Positions 17,416-26,919 of a DNA stretch of 64,000 bases are shown here, one piece after another. The notes below the pieces were generated by a model. The model did not search any database, had not been told where the DNA came from, and saw only the letters and a list, made by a program, of their open reading frames with translations. Source of the DNA: UBA1413 sp964567485 (GTDB lineage Bacteria > Bacteroidota > Bacteroidia > Bacteroidales > Prolixibacteraceae); assembly GCA_964567485.1 (NCBI GenBank), contig CAZMMX010000001.1, forward strand, positions 62,001-126,000. The letters are read 5' to 3'. Position 1 is the stretch's first letter, and each line of letters starts with the position of its first letter. Position numbers and translations under genes: made by a program.

Positions 17416-20400
17416 TCCTTAACCACGGTGACCCATTCCCCTGGCTGCCGGGCTACAATGGAATGGTCATACATTCCTTCACAAAGCACGGCCGGAAGGT
17501 AGAAGCGCCCTTCATAGGCCGCGTTCAGGGAAAACCTGAAGGTTTTGGACTCTCCGGTACGCAGACTGAAATAAGTGTACACCCTGTCATCCCTGATATC
17601 CTGATAGTCGAAACCCCTGCCGGCAGCAGAAGGAATATCACTGATCCTGCTGTTGAGGATTTCCCATCCTGAGGGGAAGATGGTGGTGAGTGCCAGTTCC
17701 TTATATGGCCCCCGGGTTCCGGGATGAGAAACGGTAACCGCCAGGCTAAGGTCGCTTCCCTGGGGAAGTGTCGCCGGATCCACTGCCCGGCCATCCCTGC
17801 CGGTAAAAGCCGCACTGATCCTCAGGTTGTTATGCTGGGCTCCTGTAAGCTCCTCCAGGGGAACTCCCCGGGCCAGAAGCCTCATATAGAGGGGAGCGCC
17901 GCCGTTATTGACGACAATGGCCGTCACCCGCGATTTCCCCGCGGCATCAATGGGGATTTTCACCAGGGGAAGGGCACTTTTCACCTCTTGTTTTCTGCCG
18001 TCAAGGATCACCGCAGCCGCGACGCCCGTTGTCCCGGGAAGGGTCCCGAAAAAGCGGGCCATGGAATAGAAACACCATGCCGCCGTTTGGGTGCTGAGCC
18101 ATTCTGACCGGCCTATCTCTTCAGCCATCTCCCGCATCAGGGTAAATGCTGCCGTGCGGTCGTTTTTCAGAAGAAGGGTTTCCAGGATCATGGCCTTATC
18201 GCGCAACTGGCTGCCGAAGGTAAGGCTGTGTTCGGGATATGGTCCGGTGTCCGCAGACAGGCGGGTGAGCAGCTGGTCAGCAGCTGCCGGCTGTCCGGCA
18301 AGCAGGTAGGCCGCAGCCAGGCGCCAACGGGCCTCGGGGAAACCGCTGACCTCCTCACGGAAGCGGTTCATGACCCCCGCTTCCGGAGCCCGGGCCAGCG
18401 CCAGCGTGTAGAGCCTGTATGCTTGGCTCAGCGCCTCCTGCCGGCGGATATGGGGATCCCCGGCAACCCCGGGTTTCCACTCCCGGGCCCGTAACTGCTG
18501 GTAAGCCACCCATCTCGACCTCATCTCACGGGACAGGGTAAACCCCTTTTGTTCCGCCATCAGCATGAAATGGCCGCCATAACTGGTGCTCCACTCGTCG
18601 GCACTGTTCTGTCCCGGCCAATAGGCAAATCCTCCGTTTCCCGTCTGCAGAGCCCTGAGTTTTACCAGCGCCTGGCGGATATTCTCCCCGGAAGCGGCCT
18701 TTTCCTCCGCCGAAAGAGACACCAGGGATTCCAGGAAGAGCTGGGCAAAGGCCGTAGATACCGTTTGCTCGGCACACCCATGGGGGTAATTGAGGAGTTC
18801 GTCAAGATGCCGGGAGAGGTGCATCCCGGGAATCGTCGAAAGCTCCAGGAAAGCCTCATTACTTCCTTCCAGGCCGGGAAGAAGAATGCTCTCCTGTAGC
18901 GACACCCCTGCTTCCAGGAGTCCGTTTTTTTCCGTGGTCACCGGAGGATGAGGATTGCGCACCTGCAATTCCACCTCAGCCACCGAGGTTTCGTTACCTG
19001 CCGTGGCGATCAGTTTCACCCGGGCAACCCCGGTGGTCCTGGCAGCCTTTAGCCGGAACCACAGAGTCTCTTCCCCGGGCCCGGCAAAAGTGATGCCTCT
19101 GCTTTTTTCTCCCGTGACCCTCACCAGGTCGTTGGTTTCCACCCTGACCGTCACCTGACGGGTGTTCTCTTTCATGGCAAAGAGCTCCGCCGCCACGGAG
19201 AATTCTTCACCCGGGCCCACCACACGGGGAAGTGTGGCCAGGACCATGACCGCCTTGCGCACAGGCACGCTCTTTTCACTCATACCATAGGCCCCCTTAT
19301 TGCCGGCAATCACCATGACCCTGACCTCCCCCACATAATTGGGCATACGTAAGGTGTGGCTCCGCGAAGCTCCGCTGAGGGTGAAGGGCCCGGCGAAGAG
19401 AACCACGGGGGTAAACCGGCTTGCCTGCGGGTGGCCGGTGATCCTCAGATCCTGGTCCCCCCCTACGGCAAAGGCCTTTTCCAGACGGGCGCCATAAGCC
19501 CCCGCAACATAGTCGTAGAGATCGTAACTCCTCACCCCCAAGGCCTCACGGGCATAAAAATGGGCATGGGGATCGGGAGTCCTGAAGCCCGTCAGGTCCA
19601 GCAACCCTTCATCCACAACCGCCAGGGTATAGGTCATGGCCTTCCCCCTGGCTTCCCCTACCGTCACCTTGAATTCCTTGTCGGGTTTGAGTTCATCAAC
19701 CATGGTGATCCGGGGTTCCAGAAGAGTCCCGGGGTCTTCCACAGCCACGGCCGTGACGCCGTAAAGCCTCACAGGTGCGTCATTTTTCGTGGATCCGTAG
19801 GGTTGCAGCAGGGTGACATGGAGGTACAGTGTGGGGGCCATCCCCGGTTTTACCTCCACCTCAAAGCTGGTTTCGTTTTCTGTGGTCTTTACCCAGAAGA
19901 TATCCTTCACCTGGCGGCCATCTTCGAGGCTTACCAGGGCGCGGGCTCCGGCCACAGAAGGAATGGTGACCCTGATTTTATCTCCGGGGGCGTATTTTTC
20001 CCTGTCGGTGCGGAGGGTGAGTATGGTGGCCCCGTCGGGCATGGCATCGGAACGCCAGCCTCCCCACTCCGACATGTAAAAGGTCACCCCAGTGCCATGG
20101 CCGCTCTCCAGGTCCCTGACATAAAGCAGGTACCTGCCATTATCCCGCCAGTCTTGGTAATCCACCTTCAGGTCAAGCTGTTCCCTGACATCGGCCGTAT
20201 GGAGGGTCCAGCTCTTCAGGGGCTTGTAATGGCTTCCTCTCACATAGTGGGCCAGGTTATCCTCGCCCGACTCCCACCACCAGCGCCATTCCACCTTGTA
20301 GAGCTGGATCTCCACCTTGCCCAGGGGCAAAGGTTTTCCCTCGGTGGAAAGTGCCACCAGCTCGGGACGATAGACCTCCCCTGTCTGATACCAGCCATCG

Positions 20401-22973
20401 TCATCATCAGGCATTTTGATTCCCAGATACTTCCGGAAGGGTGAAAACTCCGTTTCCTGGATCCTGATACTGAAATCACCGCCCTCTTCAAAAACCCGGG
20501 TGGTGAACCAGGCCTTCATTTTTCCCGGGGCGACCACCTTATCAGGGAAACTGAGGGGAATATCTGCTTTTCCCGAGGCATCGAGAGTTCCCTCAAAGAG
20601 AACGTTCTTCGAAGGGAACCACACCGCTCCGGGATCGTCGAACGAGAACTTCTCGTACCCCCTGAAGGTAGTTTTCATGGGGAACATTTCGGTTTCCACG
20701 ATGGTTCGCAGAGCGCCGGCAGGGGTTCCGTGGAGCCATGCCGCCGACAATCCGGTACTCCGCGTCATGCCCGCGATGATCTGCACGGGCAATTCCAAAT
20801 TGATTCTGAGACGATTGGGCTTGACGCTCTCCACTTTAATCCTTTTTTCGAAAGAAGCGCCCCCTACCTGCACCCGGGCATACCAGTTGCCGGTGGGATC
20901 ATCGGGACGGGTGACGACAGGAAAGTGGTAAAACCCGTTTTCCCCCACGGTGGCCACTCTTTTTTCCACCTCCTGGCCCCGGGAATTGGTCAGACGGAAG
21001 ACCACGGGAGTGGCCGCAGGCAGGCGCTTTTCCGGATCATCGAGGATAAAGGTGAGAAAAATCTGGTCTCCGGGGCGCCATACACCTCTCTCGCCATATA
21101 GAAAGCCTTTCACGCCATCGACCACCTCAGTGCCGGTCACATCAAAATTACTGAGCGACAGCGAAGAGCCATCGTCGAGGCGGAGATATCCGGTTTGGGT
21201 TCCCTTGCGGGCCACAGCCACAAAGGGTTTCCGGGGAAGAGTGATCATGGCGATGCCGTTGGCATTGGTGACTCCTGTGCCCAGAAGCTGGTGCTGGAGG
21301 TCATACACCGATACTTCGGTCTCATCAAGGGGAAGGGCCGTTTTAATGCTGGTAATCACGAAGGTGTAACGGAAACCACTCCCCTCTTTGGCCAGCATCC
21401 CCAGGTCAGAGGCGAAGATATTGCGTGCCATGAACCGTTCTGAATTATAATAGGAGTTGTGGCAGGGATTCTCCTTTTCATCCCAGTCAAAATCCCGGGG
21501 CCAGTAATAGAGGCTGTACCATCCCGGGGAATCCCACTCCTCCTCTGTCATTTCCTCCTCATCGGTCACCGGGGTATCCTCACCACAATCGTAAAGAGAG
21601 TAAGCCCTGCGGAAGCGGAGCTCCACCCGGTAGAGGGCTCCCTGCTCTGGCGTCAGGAACCGGTTGAGGTCGACCTTATAGGTGTTCCAGCGGTGAAGCT
21701 GTTCGGGGTGATCGGGGTGAAGTTTCACCTTACCGCTGTATACCAGGCGGCCTACTTCCATGAGGTCACTGCTTCCGTCGACCTGGTTGCCCTGAAGAAA
21801 CTGCCTCATATTGGAGGCATATACCTTGATGATCCGCAGGTCAACGGCCGAAAGACTCACCGCCTCAAAGGGAAGAGTGAGAACACCCTCCTCAGGAACG
21901 ATGACCCCTTTCCCCAACAGGCGGACTTCGGGTTTCAGATGGTGAAAAAAGAGGTCAAAGGCCATGTTTTCACGGAGGCTCTTCCCTTCGGCACTCACAA
22001 TTCCCCGGTGTAGAACCAAAGGGGCATCGCCAGTGATTTTTTCCGCAGGCCATAAAATAAGGTGGTTGGCGTCGATATGCCAGGTAAAGCTGATGTTTTC
22101 ACCGAGGGAGGCCATGCCCTCCATGGTTTGCGACGGAGAGAGGGGATCGGAAAAGACCACTTCCACCTTTTGTTCCGGGGAGGTAAATGCCCGGGCTTTC
22201 AGGACCGTAAACTCACCGGCAGCAGGAACGGCCACCCTGAGGTCTCCTTTTTTCCTGACTTCCATGGGCTTGCCATCCCAGGTGACCACCAGTTCCGAAA
22301 AGGAGGATTCCTGCCGCATCAGGCTGTCGGCCATGAAAGTGTGGGTGCGCCGGTCAGGAGAATGGAGCCACCGAAGGGCAGTTTTCCGTCCATTGTAAGT
22401 GGCGCCGATCAAGGCTTCCACCCGCGAGGGATCATCAGCATCGGCAGTAGTCACCCTTCCCGTCCAGGAAAAACCCTTGTATCCCAAAGTCTCCATGGCC
22501 TGAAGACCCTCCTCCTCAACAGAAAAATCCTGGGCCAGGGTGGAAAAACCAAAACGGAAACTTTGGAAACTTTTTTCCACTTCCATGAGACTCCCCAGGT
22601 CAAAGGTCACCCGATAGCGGGTATCCCTCTTCAGGGGAGTTGAAGGCCTGAAACGCACCATCCCCCCGGTTTCCATCACGGCATCCCCATCGGCCGGCGG
22701 GTCAAGCCTGAACAACCCCTTCGGCAGCACTCCCCCGGCTTCCAGTTCGGGAGGAATCACCGCCAATTGCACCACCACAGGCGACTCCACGGAAATCTCC
22801 CCTGACGTGAAAGAGCTGATGTAGCGTAAAAATGCAGGGTCGGGTTGCACATCGCCGGCACGATAGTGACAACCAGTACCCCCCACTAACAGCAAAAGAA
22901 CAATGAAGGCTGGCATCCAAAACTTTGAAGCCTCTGTACCCCTTCTGGCATTGGTGAAAATGGTGAAACGCAT
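17412..22973 (-). CDS. Alpha-2-macroglobulin family lipoprotein with thioester motif
   Basis: Bacterial alpha-2-macroglobulins trap proteases that attack the cell: cleavage of a bait region exposes a thioester that binds the attacker. This 1853-residue protein has a lipoprotein signal (lipobox GGTGC, modified C35) and a long series of MG-type beta domains. An A2M region follows, with GVWRPGDQIFLTFIL (MG-domain start) and YTLAVVDEGLLDLTGF. The thioester motif GCAEQT places Cys at residue 1400 and Gln at 1403, followed by the alpha-helical toroid (GGFAYWPG). It is larger than the E. coli counterpart of about 1650 residues. An acidic patch DEEEMTEEEWD interrupts the N-terminal third and may be a loop or part of the bait region. 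It is first in a two-gene unit with pbpC. Confidence 0.94.
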   Translation of the reverse strand: MRFTIFTNARRGTEASKFWMPAFIVLLLLVGGTGCHYRAGDVQPDPAFLRYISSFTSGEISVESPVVVQLAVIPPELEAGGVLPKGLFRLDPPADGDAVMETGGMVRFRPSTPLKRDTRYRVTFDLGSLMEVEKSFQSFRFGFSTLAQDFSVEEEGLQAMETLGYKGFSWTGRVTTADADDPSRVEALIGATYNGRKTALRWLHSPDRRTHTFMADSLMRQESSFSELVVTWDGKPMEVRKKGDLRVAVPAAGEFTVLKARAFTSPEQKVEVVFSDPLSPSQTMEGMASLGENISFTWHIDANHLILWPAEKITGDAPLVLHRGIVSAEGKSLRENMAFDLFFHHLKPEVRLLGKGVIVPEEGVLTLPFEAVSLSAVDLRIIKVYASNMRQFLQGNQVDGSSDLMEVGRLVYSGKVKLHPDHPEQLHRWNTYKVDLNRFLTPEQGALYRVELRFRRAYSLYDCGEDTPVTDEEEMTEEEWDSPGWYSLYYWPRDFDWDEKENPCHNSYYNSERFMARNIFASDLGMLAKEGSGFRYTFVITSIKTALPLDETEVSVYDLQHQLLGTGVTNANGIAMITLPRKPFVAVARKGTQTGYLRLDDGSSLSLSNFDVTGTEVVDGVKGFLYGERGVWRPGDQIFLTFILDDPEKRLPAATPVVFRLTNSRGQEVEKRVATVGENGFYHFPVVTRPDDPTGNWYARVQVGGASFEKRIKVESVKPNRLRINLELPVQIIAGMTRSTGLSAAWLHGTPAGALRTIVETEMFPMKTTFRGYEKFSFDDPGAVWFPSKNVLFEGTLDASGKADIPLSFPDKVVAPGKMKAWFTTRVFEEGGDFSIRIQETEFSPFRKYLGIKMPDDDDGWYQTGEVYRPELVALSTEGKPLPLGKVEIQLYKVEWRWWWESGEDNLAHYVRGSHYKPLKSWTLHTADVREQLDLKVDYQDWRDNGRYLLYVRDLESGHGTGVTFYMSEWGGWRSDAMPDGATILTLRTDREKYAPGDKIRVTIPSVAGARALVSLEDGRQVKDIFWVKTTENETSFEVEVKPGMAPTLYLHVTLLQPYGSTKNDAPVRLYGVTAVAVEDPGTLLEPRITMVDELKPDKEFKVTVGEARGKAMTYTLAVVDEGLLDLTGFRTPDPHAHFYAREALGVRSYDLYDYVAGAYGARLEKAFAVGGDQDLRITGHPQASRFTPVVLFAGPFTLSGASRSHTLRMPNYVGEVRVMVIAGNKGAYGMSEKSVPVRKAVMVLATLPRVVGPGEEFSVAAELFAMKENTRQVTVRVETNDLVRVTGEKSRGITFAGPGEETLWFRLKAARTTGVARVKLIATAGNETSVAEVELQVRNPHPPVTTEKNGLLEAGVSLQESILLPGLEGSNEAFLELSTIPGMHLSRHLDELLNYPHGCAEQTVSTAFAQLFLESLVSLSAEEKAASGENIRQALVKLRALQTGNGGFAYWPGQNSADEWSTSYGGHFMLMAEQKGFTLSREMRSRWVAYQQLRAREWKPGVAGDPHIRRQEALSQAYRLYTLALARAPEAGVMNRFREEVSGFPEARWRLAAAYLLAGQPAAADQLLTRLSADTGPYPEHSLTFGSQLRDKAMILETLLLKNDRTAAFTLMREMAEEIGRSEWLSTQTAAWCFYSMARFFGTLPGTTGVAAAVILDGRKQEVKSALPLVKIPIDAAGKSRVTAIVVNNGGAPLYMRLLARGVPLEELTGAQHNNLRISAAFTGRDGRAVDPATLPQGSDLSLAVTVSHPGTRGPYKELALTTIFPSGWEILNSRISDIPSAAGRGFDYQDIRDDRVYTYFSLRTGESKTFRFSLNAAYEGRFYLPAVLCEGMYDHSIVARQPGEWVTVVKE

Positions 22974-23045
22974 GGTAAAATGGTATTGTGATATTTAAAA
23001 CGACTCAAGTTAGTAATAATTCACGGGAGAGAAAATTAAAAAATA

Positions 23046-23060
23046 TTACAATCTTTGTAA
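23046..23060. promoter_or_regulatory. Palindrome in the divergent serA / macroglobulin control region
   Basis: TTACAATCTTTGTAA has perfect 6-bp arms around a 3-nt centre. It overlaps a second palindrome, ATCTTTGTAAAGAT (23051-23064). It lies 43 nt before the serA start in a 129-bp divergent intergenic region. It could be an operator, or a promoter element since it includes CTTTG. No known regulator consensus was recognised. Confidence 0.3.
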
Positions 23061-23102
23061 AGATAAAGCAACCAAAGAACTTAACAATAAATCAACACGA
23101 TC

Positions 23103-24272
23103 ATGTACAAGATTCTTACGCTCGACAAGATTGACCCGCAGGGACTGGGCCATTTCCCGCACGAGAAGTATGAGACCGGGAGCGGTTACGATACTCCTGA
23201 TGCCATTATATTGAGGAGTTTCAACATGCACGCGATGGCACTTCCGGAGAGTGTGAAAGCCGTGGCCCGTGCTGGCGCAGGCGTAAACAACATTCCCATT
23301 GACCGGTGCACCAGCCAGGGAATCGTTGTCTTCAACACCCCCGGGGCAAATGCCAACGGCGTCAAGGAGCTGGTCCTGGCAGGCCTTTTGATGGCATCAC
23401 GCGATATCAGCGGAGGCATCGAGTGGGTGAAGACACTGGCCGAACAGGGAGATCAGGTTCCACAACTGGTGGAAAAGGGAAAGAAAAACTACGCCGGAAA
23501 TGAGATCATGGGGAAAACCCTGGCCGTAATCGGACTGGGTGCCGTTGGGTTGCTGGTGGCCAATTCGGCGCAATTGCTGGGGATGAATGTCACAGGCTAT
23601 GACCCTTATATTTCGGTGACCCAGGCCCAGAAACTGAGCGACAAGATACAGCTGGCACGCACCCTGGAAACCGCCATCGCCAGTGCCGACTTCGTGACCG
23701 TAAACATCCCCCTGACCCCCGATACCAAAGGATACATCAACAAGGATATCCTGAAAATGATGAAAAATGGCGTCAGGGTCCTCAACTTTGCCCGCGGGGA
23801 GCTGGTCAATAACGCCGACATGGCAGAAGCCCTCGAATATGGAAAGGTATTCCGCTATGTGACCGATTTTCCCAATGAGGAGACACTCACCATGAAAAAC
23901 ACCATCTGCATTCCTCATTTGGGGGCCTCCACCGAGGAGTCGGAAACGAACTGCGCCATCATGGCCGTCGACCAGCTCAGAGAGTATTTCGAAAGAGGGA
24001 ATATTATCAATTCGGTAAATTTCCCCAATGTCGAACTCGACCGTTCGGGAGGCAGCCGCATCGTGGTCGCCAACAAAAACATTCCCAATATGGTCAATCA
24101 GATCGCTTCGGTGCTATCACGCGAAGGGGTCAATATCATGAATATGCTTAACAGAAATAAGAAGGAGATTGCCTACAATATCATCGACATCGACAAGAGT
24201 GACATCAGGCCGGAAATTGCCGAAGAACTCAGAAGAATTGATGGTGTTTTCATGGCAAGGATCATACATTAA
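23103..24272 (+). CDS. serA: D-3-phosphoglycerate dehydrogenase
   Basis: The enzyme oxidises 3-phosphoglycerate with NAD+, the first step of serine biosynthesis. The 389-residue protein has the substrate-domain RAGAGVNNIPID, the nucleotide-binding GLGAVGLLVAN (about 145-155), NFARGELVNN with the catalytic arginine, and PHLGASTEESE with the catalytic histidine. A C-terminal ACT domain (about 318-389) typically gives feedback inhibition by serine. It is the short ACT-type form usual in Bacteroidota. serC, commonly its neighbour in this phylum, is not in the window; transketolase follows 29 bp downstream, probably in the same transcript. A serine dehydratase gene lies 22 kb away. Confidence 0.95.
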   Translation: MYKILTLDKIDPQGLGHFPHEKYETGSGYDTPDAIILRSFNMHAMALPESVKAVARAGAGVNNIPIDRCTSQGIVVFNTPGANANGVKELVLAGLLMASRDISGGIEWVKTLAEQGDQVPQLVEKGKKNYAGNEIMGKTLAVIGLGAVGLLVANSAQLLGMNVTGYDPYISVTQAQKLSDKIQLARTLETAIASADFVTVNIPLTPDTKGYINKDILKMMKNGVRVLNFARGELVNNADMAEALEYGKVFRYVTDFPNEETLTMKNTICIPHLGASTEESETNCAIMAVDQLREYFERGNIINSVNFPNVELDRSGGSRIVVANKNIPNMVNQIASVLSREGVNIMNMLNRNKKEIAYNIIDIDKSDIRPEIAEELRRIDGVFMARIIH

Positions 24273-24301
24273 CCAGTACCATTCATTAATAAGAAAGACA
24301 C

Positions 24302-26335
24302 ATGACGAAGAGTTTAGCAGTAAAGGCAGCCAACAACATCAGGATTCTGGCCGCCGCCATGGTAGAAAAGGCCAAATCAGGACACCCGGGAGGGGCCATG
24401 GGAGGTGCAGATTTTATTCATATCCTCTACAGTGAGTTTCTCCGGTATGATCCTGACCATATGGACTGGAGGAACAGGGACCGGTTTTTCCTGGATCCCG
24501 GACACATGTCCCCCATGCTTTACGGTGTTCTGGCGCTGGCCGGCACCTACGCCATGGAGGATCTGAAGAATTTCCGCCAATGGGGCAGCATCACTCCCGG
24601 GCATCCTGAGGTGGATCTTCTCAGGGGCGTCGAAAACACTTCGGGTCCCCTGGGACAGGGTCATACCATGGCCGTGGGGGCTGCCATTGCCGAGAGGTTT
24701 CTGGTGGCCCGTTTCGGAGAGTGGATGGCCCATAAAACCTATGCCTTCATTTCCGACGGCGGCGTCCAGGAAGAAGTCTCCCAGGGTGCCGGCAGGATCG
24801 CCGGCTACCTGGGGCTGAGTAACCTGATCATGTTTTACGACTCCAATGACATCCAGCTTTCCACCACCACGGCAGAGGTCACTGCCGAAGATACCGCCCG
24901 GAAATATGAAGCCTGGGGTTGGAGGGTAACCGTCATCGACGGCAACGATCCCGACCAGATCAGGATAGCCCTGAAGTCCGCCACAGAAGAAAAGGAAAAA
25001 CCGGTGCTGATCATCGGAAAAACCATCATGGGCAAGGGTGCCGTCAAGGAAGACGGCACAGCTTACGAACGCCAGACCTCCACCCATGGCATGCCCCTGG
25101 GCGAAGCCGGCGCTTCCTTTGCAAAATCGGTGGAGAACCTGGGCGGAAACCCGCAAGACCCCTTTGTGATCTTCGATGATGTGGCCGCATTGTATGCCCA
25201 AAGACGCCATGAGCTCACCGCCAAGGCGGCAGCAAGAAAGGCAGAGGAAACCCTCTGGTCGGCAGAAAACCCTGAAATGGCGGCAAGACTGGAGATATTC
25301 TTCTCGAAAGAAGCTCCCGCCTTTGACTACCAGGGCATCGTCCAAAAAGATAACCAGGCCTCCCGTGCGGCCTCAAGTACCGTTCTGGCATCTTTTGCCG
25401 GGAAAATCGAAAACCTGATAGTGGCCTCCGCCGACCTTTCCAACTCCGACAAAACCGACGGATTCCTAAAAAAGACCAAAGCCTTCAAAAAAGGGGACTT
25501 TTCGGGATCTTTCCTGCAGGCGGGGGTCTCTGAACTGACCATGGCCTGTCTGATGAACGGCATGGCTCTCCATGGAGGGGTCATCGTCGCCGGAGGAACT
25601 TTCTTTGTCTTTTCCGATTACATGAAACCTGCCGTTAGAATGGCCGCCCTGATGGAGCTTCCCGTCAAATACGTATGGACCCACGACGCCTTCCGCGTCG
25701 GGGAAGATGGGCCTACCCACCAGCCCGTGGAACAGGAAGCCCAAATCAGGCTGATGGAAAAACTGCAGAACCACCGGGGCCACAACAGTGTGCTCGTGCT
25801 CCGTCCTGCCGACGTATATGAGACTACGATAGCCTGGAAAATGGCCATGGAAAACTGCGCGACACCCACGGCGCTGATCCTCTCGCGGCAGAACATCACC
25901 AACCTGCCGGTTCAGGGGGATCCTTACACCTCAGCCCTCAGGGCTGCCCAAGGCGCCTATGTCGTGGAAGATGACGGCGGCACCCCCGATGTGGTCCTGC
26001 TGGCCTCCGGGTCGGAAGTCGCCACCCTGATCGAGGGAGCCACGCTCCTCCGCCAAAGAGAACAGCTCAAAGTAAGGGTGGTCTCCGCACCCTCCGAAGG
26101 CCTCTTCCGTAACCAGCCTCTCCCCTACCAAAAAGAAGTCCTCCCTCCGGGAATCCCCAGGTTCGGGATGACGGCCGGACTCCCGGTGACCCTGGCCGGA
26201 CTGGTAGGCGAAAATGGCGCCATCTGGGGCATGAACTCCTTCGGATATTCGGCCCCCTACAAAGTCCTCGACGAAAAACTGGGATTCAACGGGGAAAACG
26301 TCTTCCAACAGGTGATGAAACTGATGAAGAAATAA
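24302..26335 (+). CDS. tkt: Transketolase
   Basis: This thiamine-diphosphate enzyme moves two-carbon units between sugar phosphates in the pentose-phosphate pathway. The 677-residue protein has the N-terminal SGHPGG signature, GPLGQGHTMAVGAA, the cofactor-binding segment SDGGVQEE followed by FYDSN, the pyrimidine domain with EDGPTHQPVEQ (the conserved transketolase motif, near 465), and a C-terminal domain with LASGSEV. The usual GDG is SDG here, as in related Bacteroidota enzymes. It follows serA closely and is terminated by a strong hairpin about 80 bp after its stop codon. Confidence 0.95.
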   Translation: MTKSLAVKAANNIRILAAAMVEKAKSGHPGGAMGGADFIHILYSEFLRYDPDHMDWRNRDRFFLDPGHMSPMLYGVLALAGTYAMEDLKNFRQWGSITPGHPEVDLLRGVENTSGPLGQGHTMAVGAAIAERFLVARFGEWMAHKTYAFISDGGVQEEVSQGAGRIAGYLGLSNLIMFYDSNDIQLSTTTAEVTAEDTARKYEAWGWRVTVIDGNDPDQIRIALKSATEEKEKPVLIIGKTIMGKGAVKEDGTAYERQTSTHGMPLGEAGASFAKSVENLGGNPQDPFVIFDDVAALYAQRRHELTAKAAARKAEETLWSAENPEMAARLEIFFSKEAPAFDYQGIVQKDNQASRAASSTVLASFAGKIENLIVASADLSNSDKTDGFLKKTKAFKKGDFSGSFLQAGVSELTMACLMNGMALHGGVIVAGGTFFVFSDYMKPAVRMAALMELPVKYVWTHDAFRVGEDGPTHQPVEQEAQIRLMEKLQNHRGHNSVLVLRPADVYETTIAWKMAMENCATPTALILSRQNITNLPVQGDPYTSALRAAQGAYVVEDDGGTPDVVLLASGSEVATLIEGATLLRQREQLKVRVVSAPSEGLFRNQPLPYQKEVLPPGIPRFGMTAGLPVTLAGLVGENGAIWGMNSFGYSAPYKVLDEKLGFNGENVFQQVMKLMKK

Positions 26336-26415
26336 CCGGGAAAATCACCCTATTGTTAATCCAATCTTAATTCGTGCGGGAAAATGGTCCCGGACAATAA
26401 AGATTCCATATGTTT

Positions 26416-26448
26416 GCAGCCGTTTTGAAAAAAGCGGCTGTTTTTTTT
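26416..26448 (+). terminator. Intrinsic terminator after transketolase
   Basis: CAGCCGTTTT (26417-26426) pairs with AAAGCGGCTG (26431-26440), including one G-U pair, around a GAAA tetraloop. Eight T residues follow. It closes the serA-tkt unit. Confidence 0.92.
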
Positions 26449-26516
26449 ACAGCCCTACTTTTAAAAATTGATTATCAGATAATTAAAGTCGCCGCACATC
26501 ATATGCCGGAGCCGTT

Positions 26517-26906
26517 ATGAAGTTAAAATACAAAGACTTTGTCATCATCATCTTTCTCAGCGGGGTGCTGGTATATGCCGCATGCAGGAGAAACAACCTC
26601 CTTCCGATGAAGAAAATGGAGTCTCAGGCAACAGAGAGCATCACTGCCGGCCACTGGCAGGACACCATAGAGCACCGTGATTTCCGCATCATCGCCCATC
26701 CCAGCGAGGGGCTGATGGTTTACCACCGCGACGGGCGCCTCCTTGCTGGCCTGCCCGGCATCAAACCCGGGGCTCTGCACCTCGAGGCCGGCTATATCAT
26801 GGGGAATGACACCATAGACCTGCTATGGTGCCGCAGCACCGACTCTGCCAATCTCCCCTGCTTCAGGATTCTCGATGACGGAAGCCTGGCCGTCGTGGAA
26901 ATCTGA
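26517..26906 (+). CDS. Hypothetical exported or membrane-anchored protein
   Basis: I do not recognise this 129-residue protein. An N-terminal hydrophobic segment (about residues 8-22, FVIIIFLSGVLVYAAC) could be a membrane anchor or a lipoprotein signal with C23, though the residues before the cysteine are not a perfect lipobox. The remainder looks like a small beta-rich domain (FRIIAHPSEGLMVYHRDGRLLAGLPG, and the end FRILDDGSLAVVEI) with two further cysteines in the last third. It follows the transketolase terminator, so it probably has its own promoter. It ends 13 bp before the convergent SGNH hydrolase. Confidence 0.6.
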   Translation: MKLKYKDFVIIIFLSGVLVYAACRRNNLLPMKKMESQATESITAGHWQDTIEHRDFRIIAHPSEGLMVYHRDGRLLAGLPGIKPGALHLEAGYIMGNDTIDLLWCRSTDSANLPCFRILDDGSLAVVEI

Positions 26907-26919
26907 CGCCTTCCCGCAG

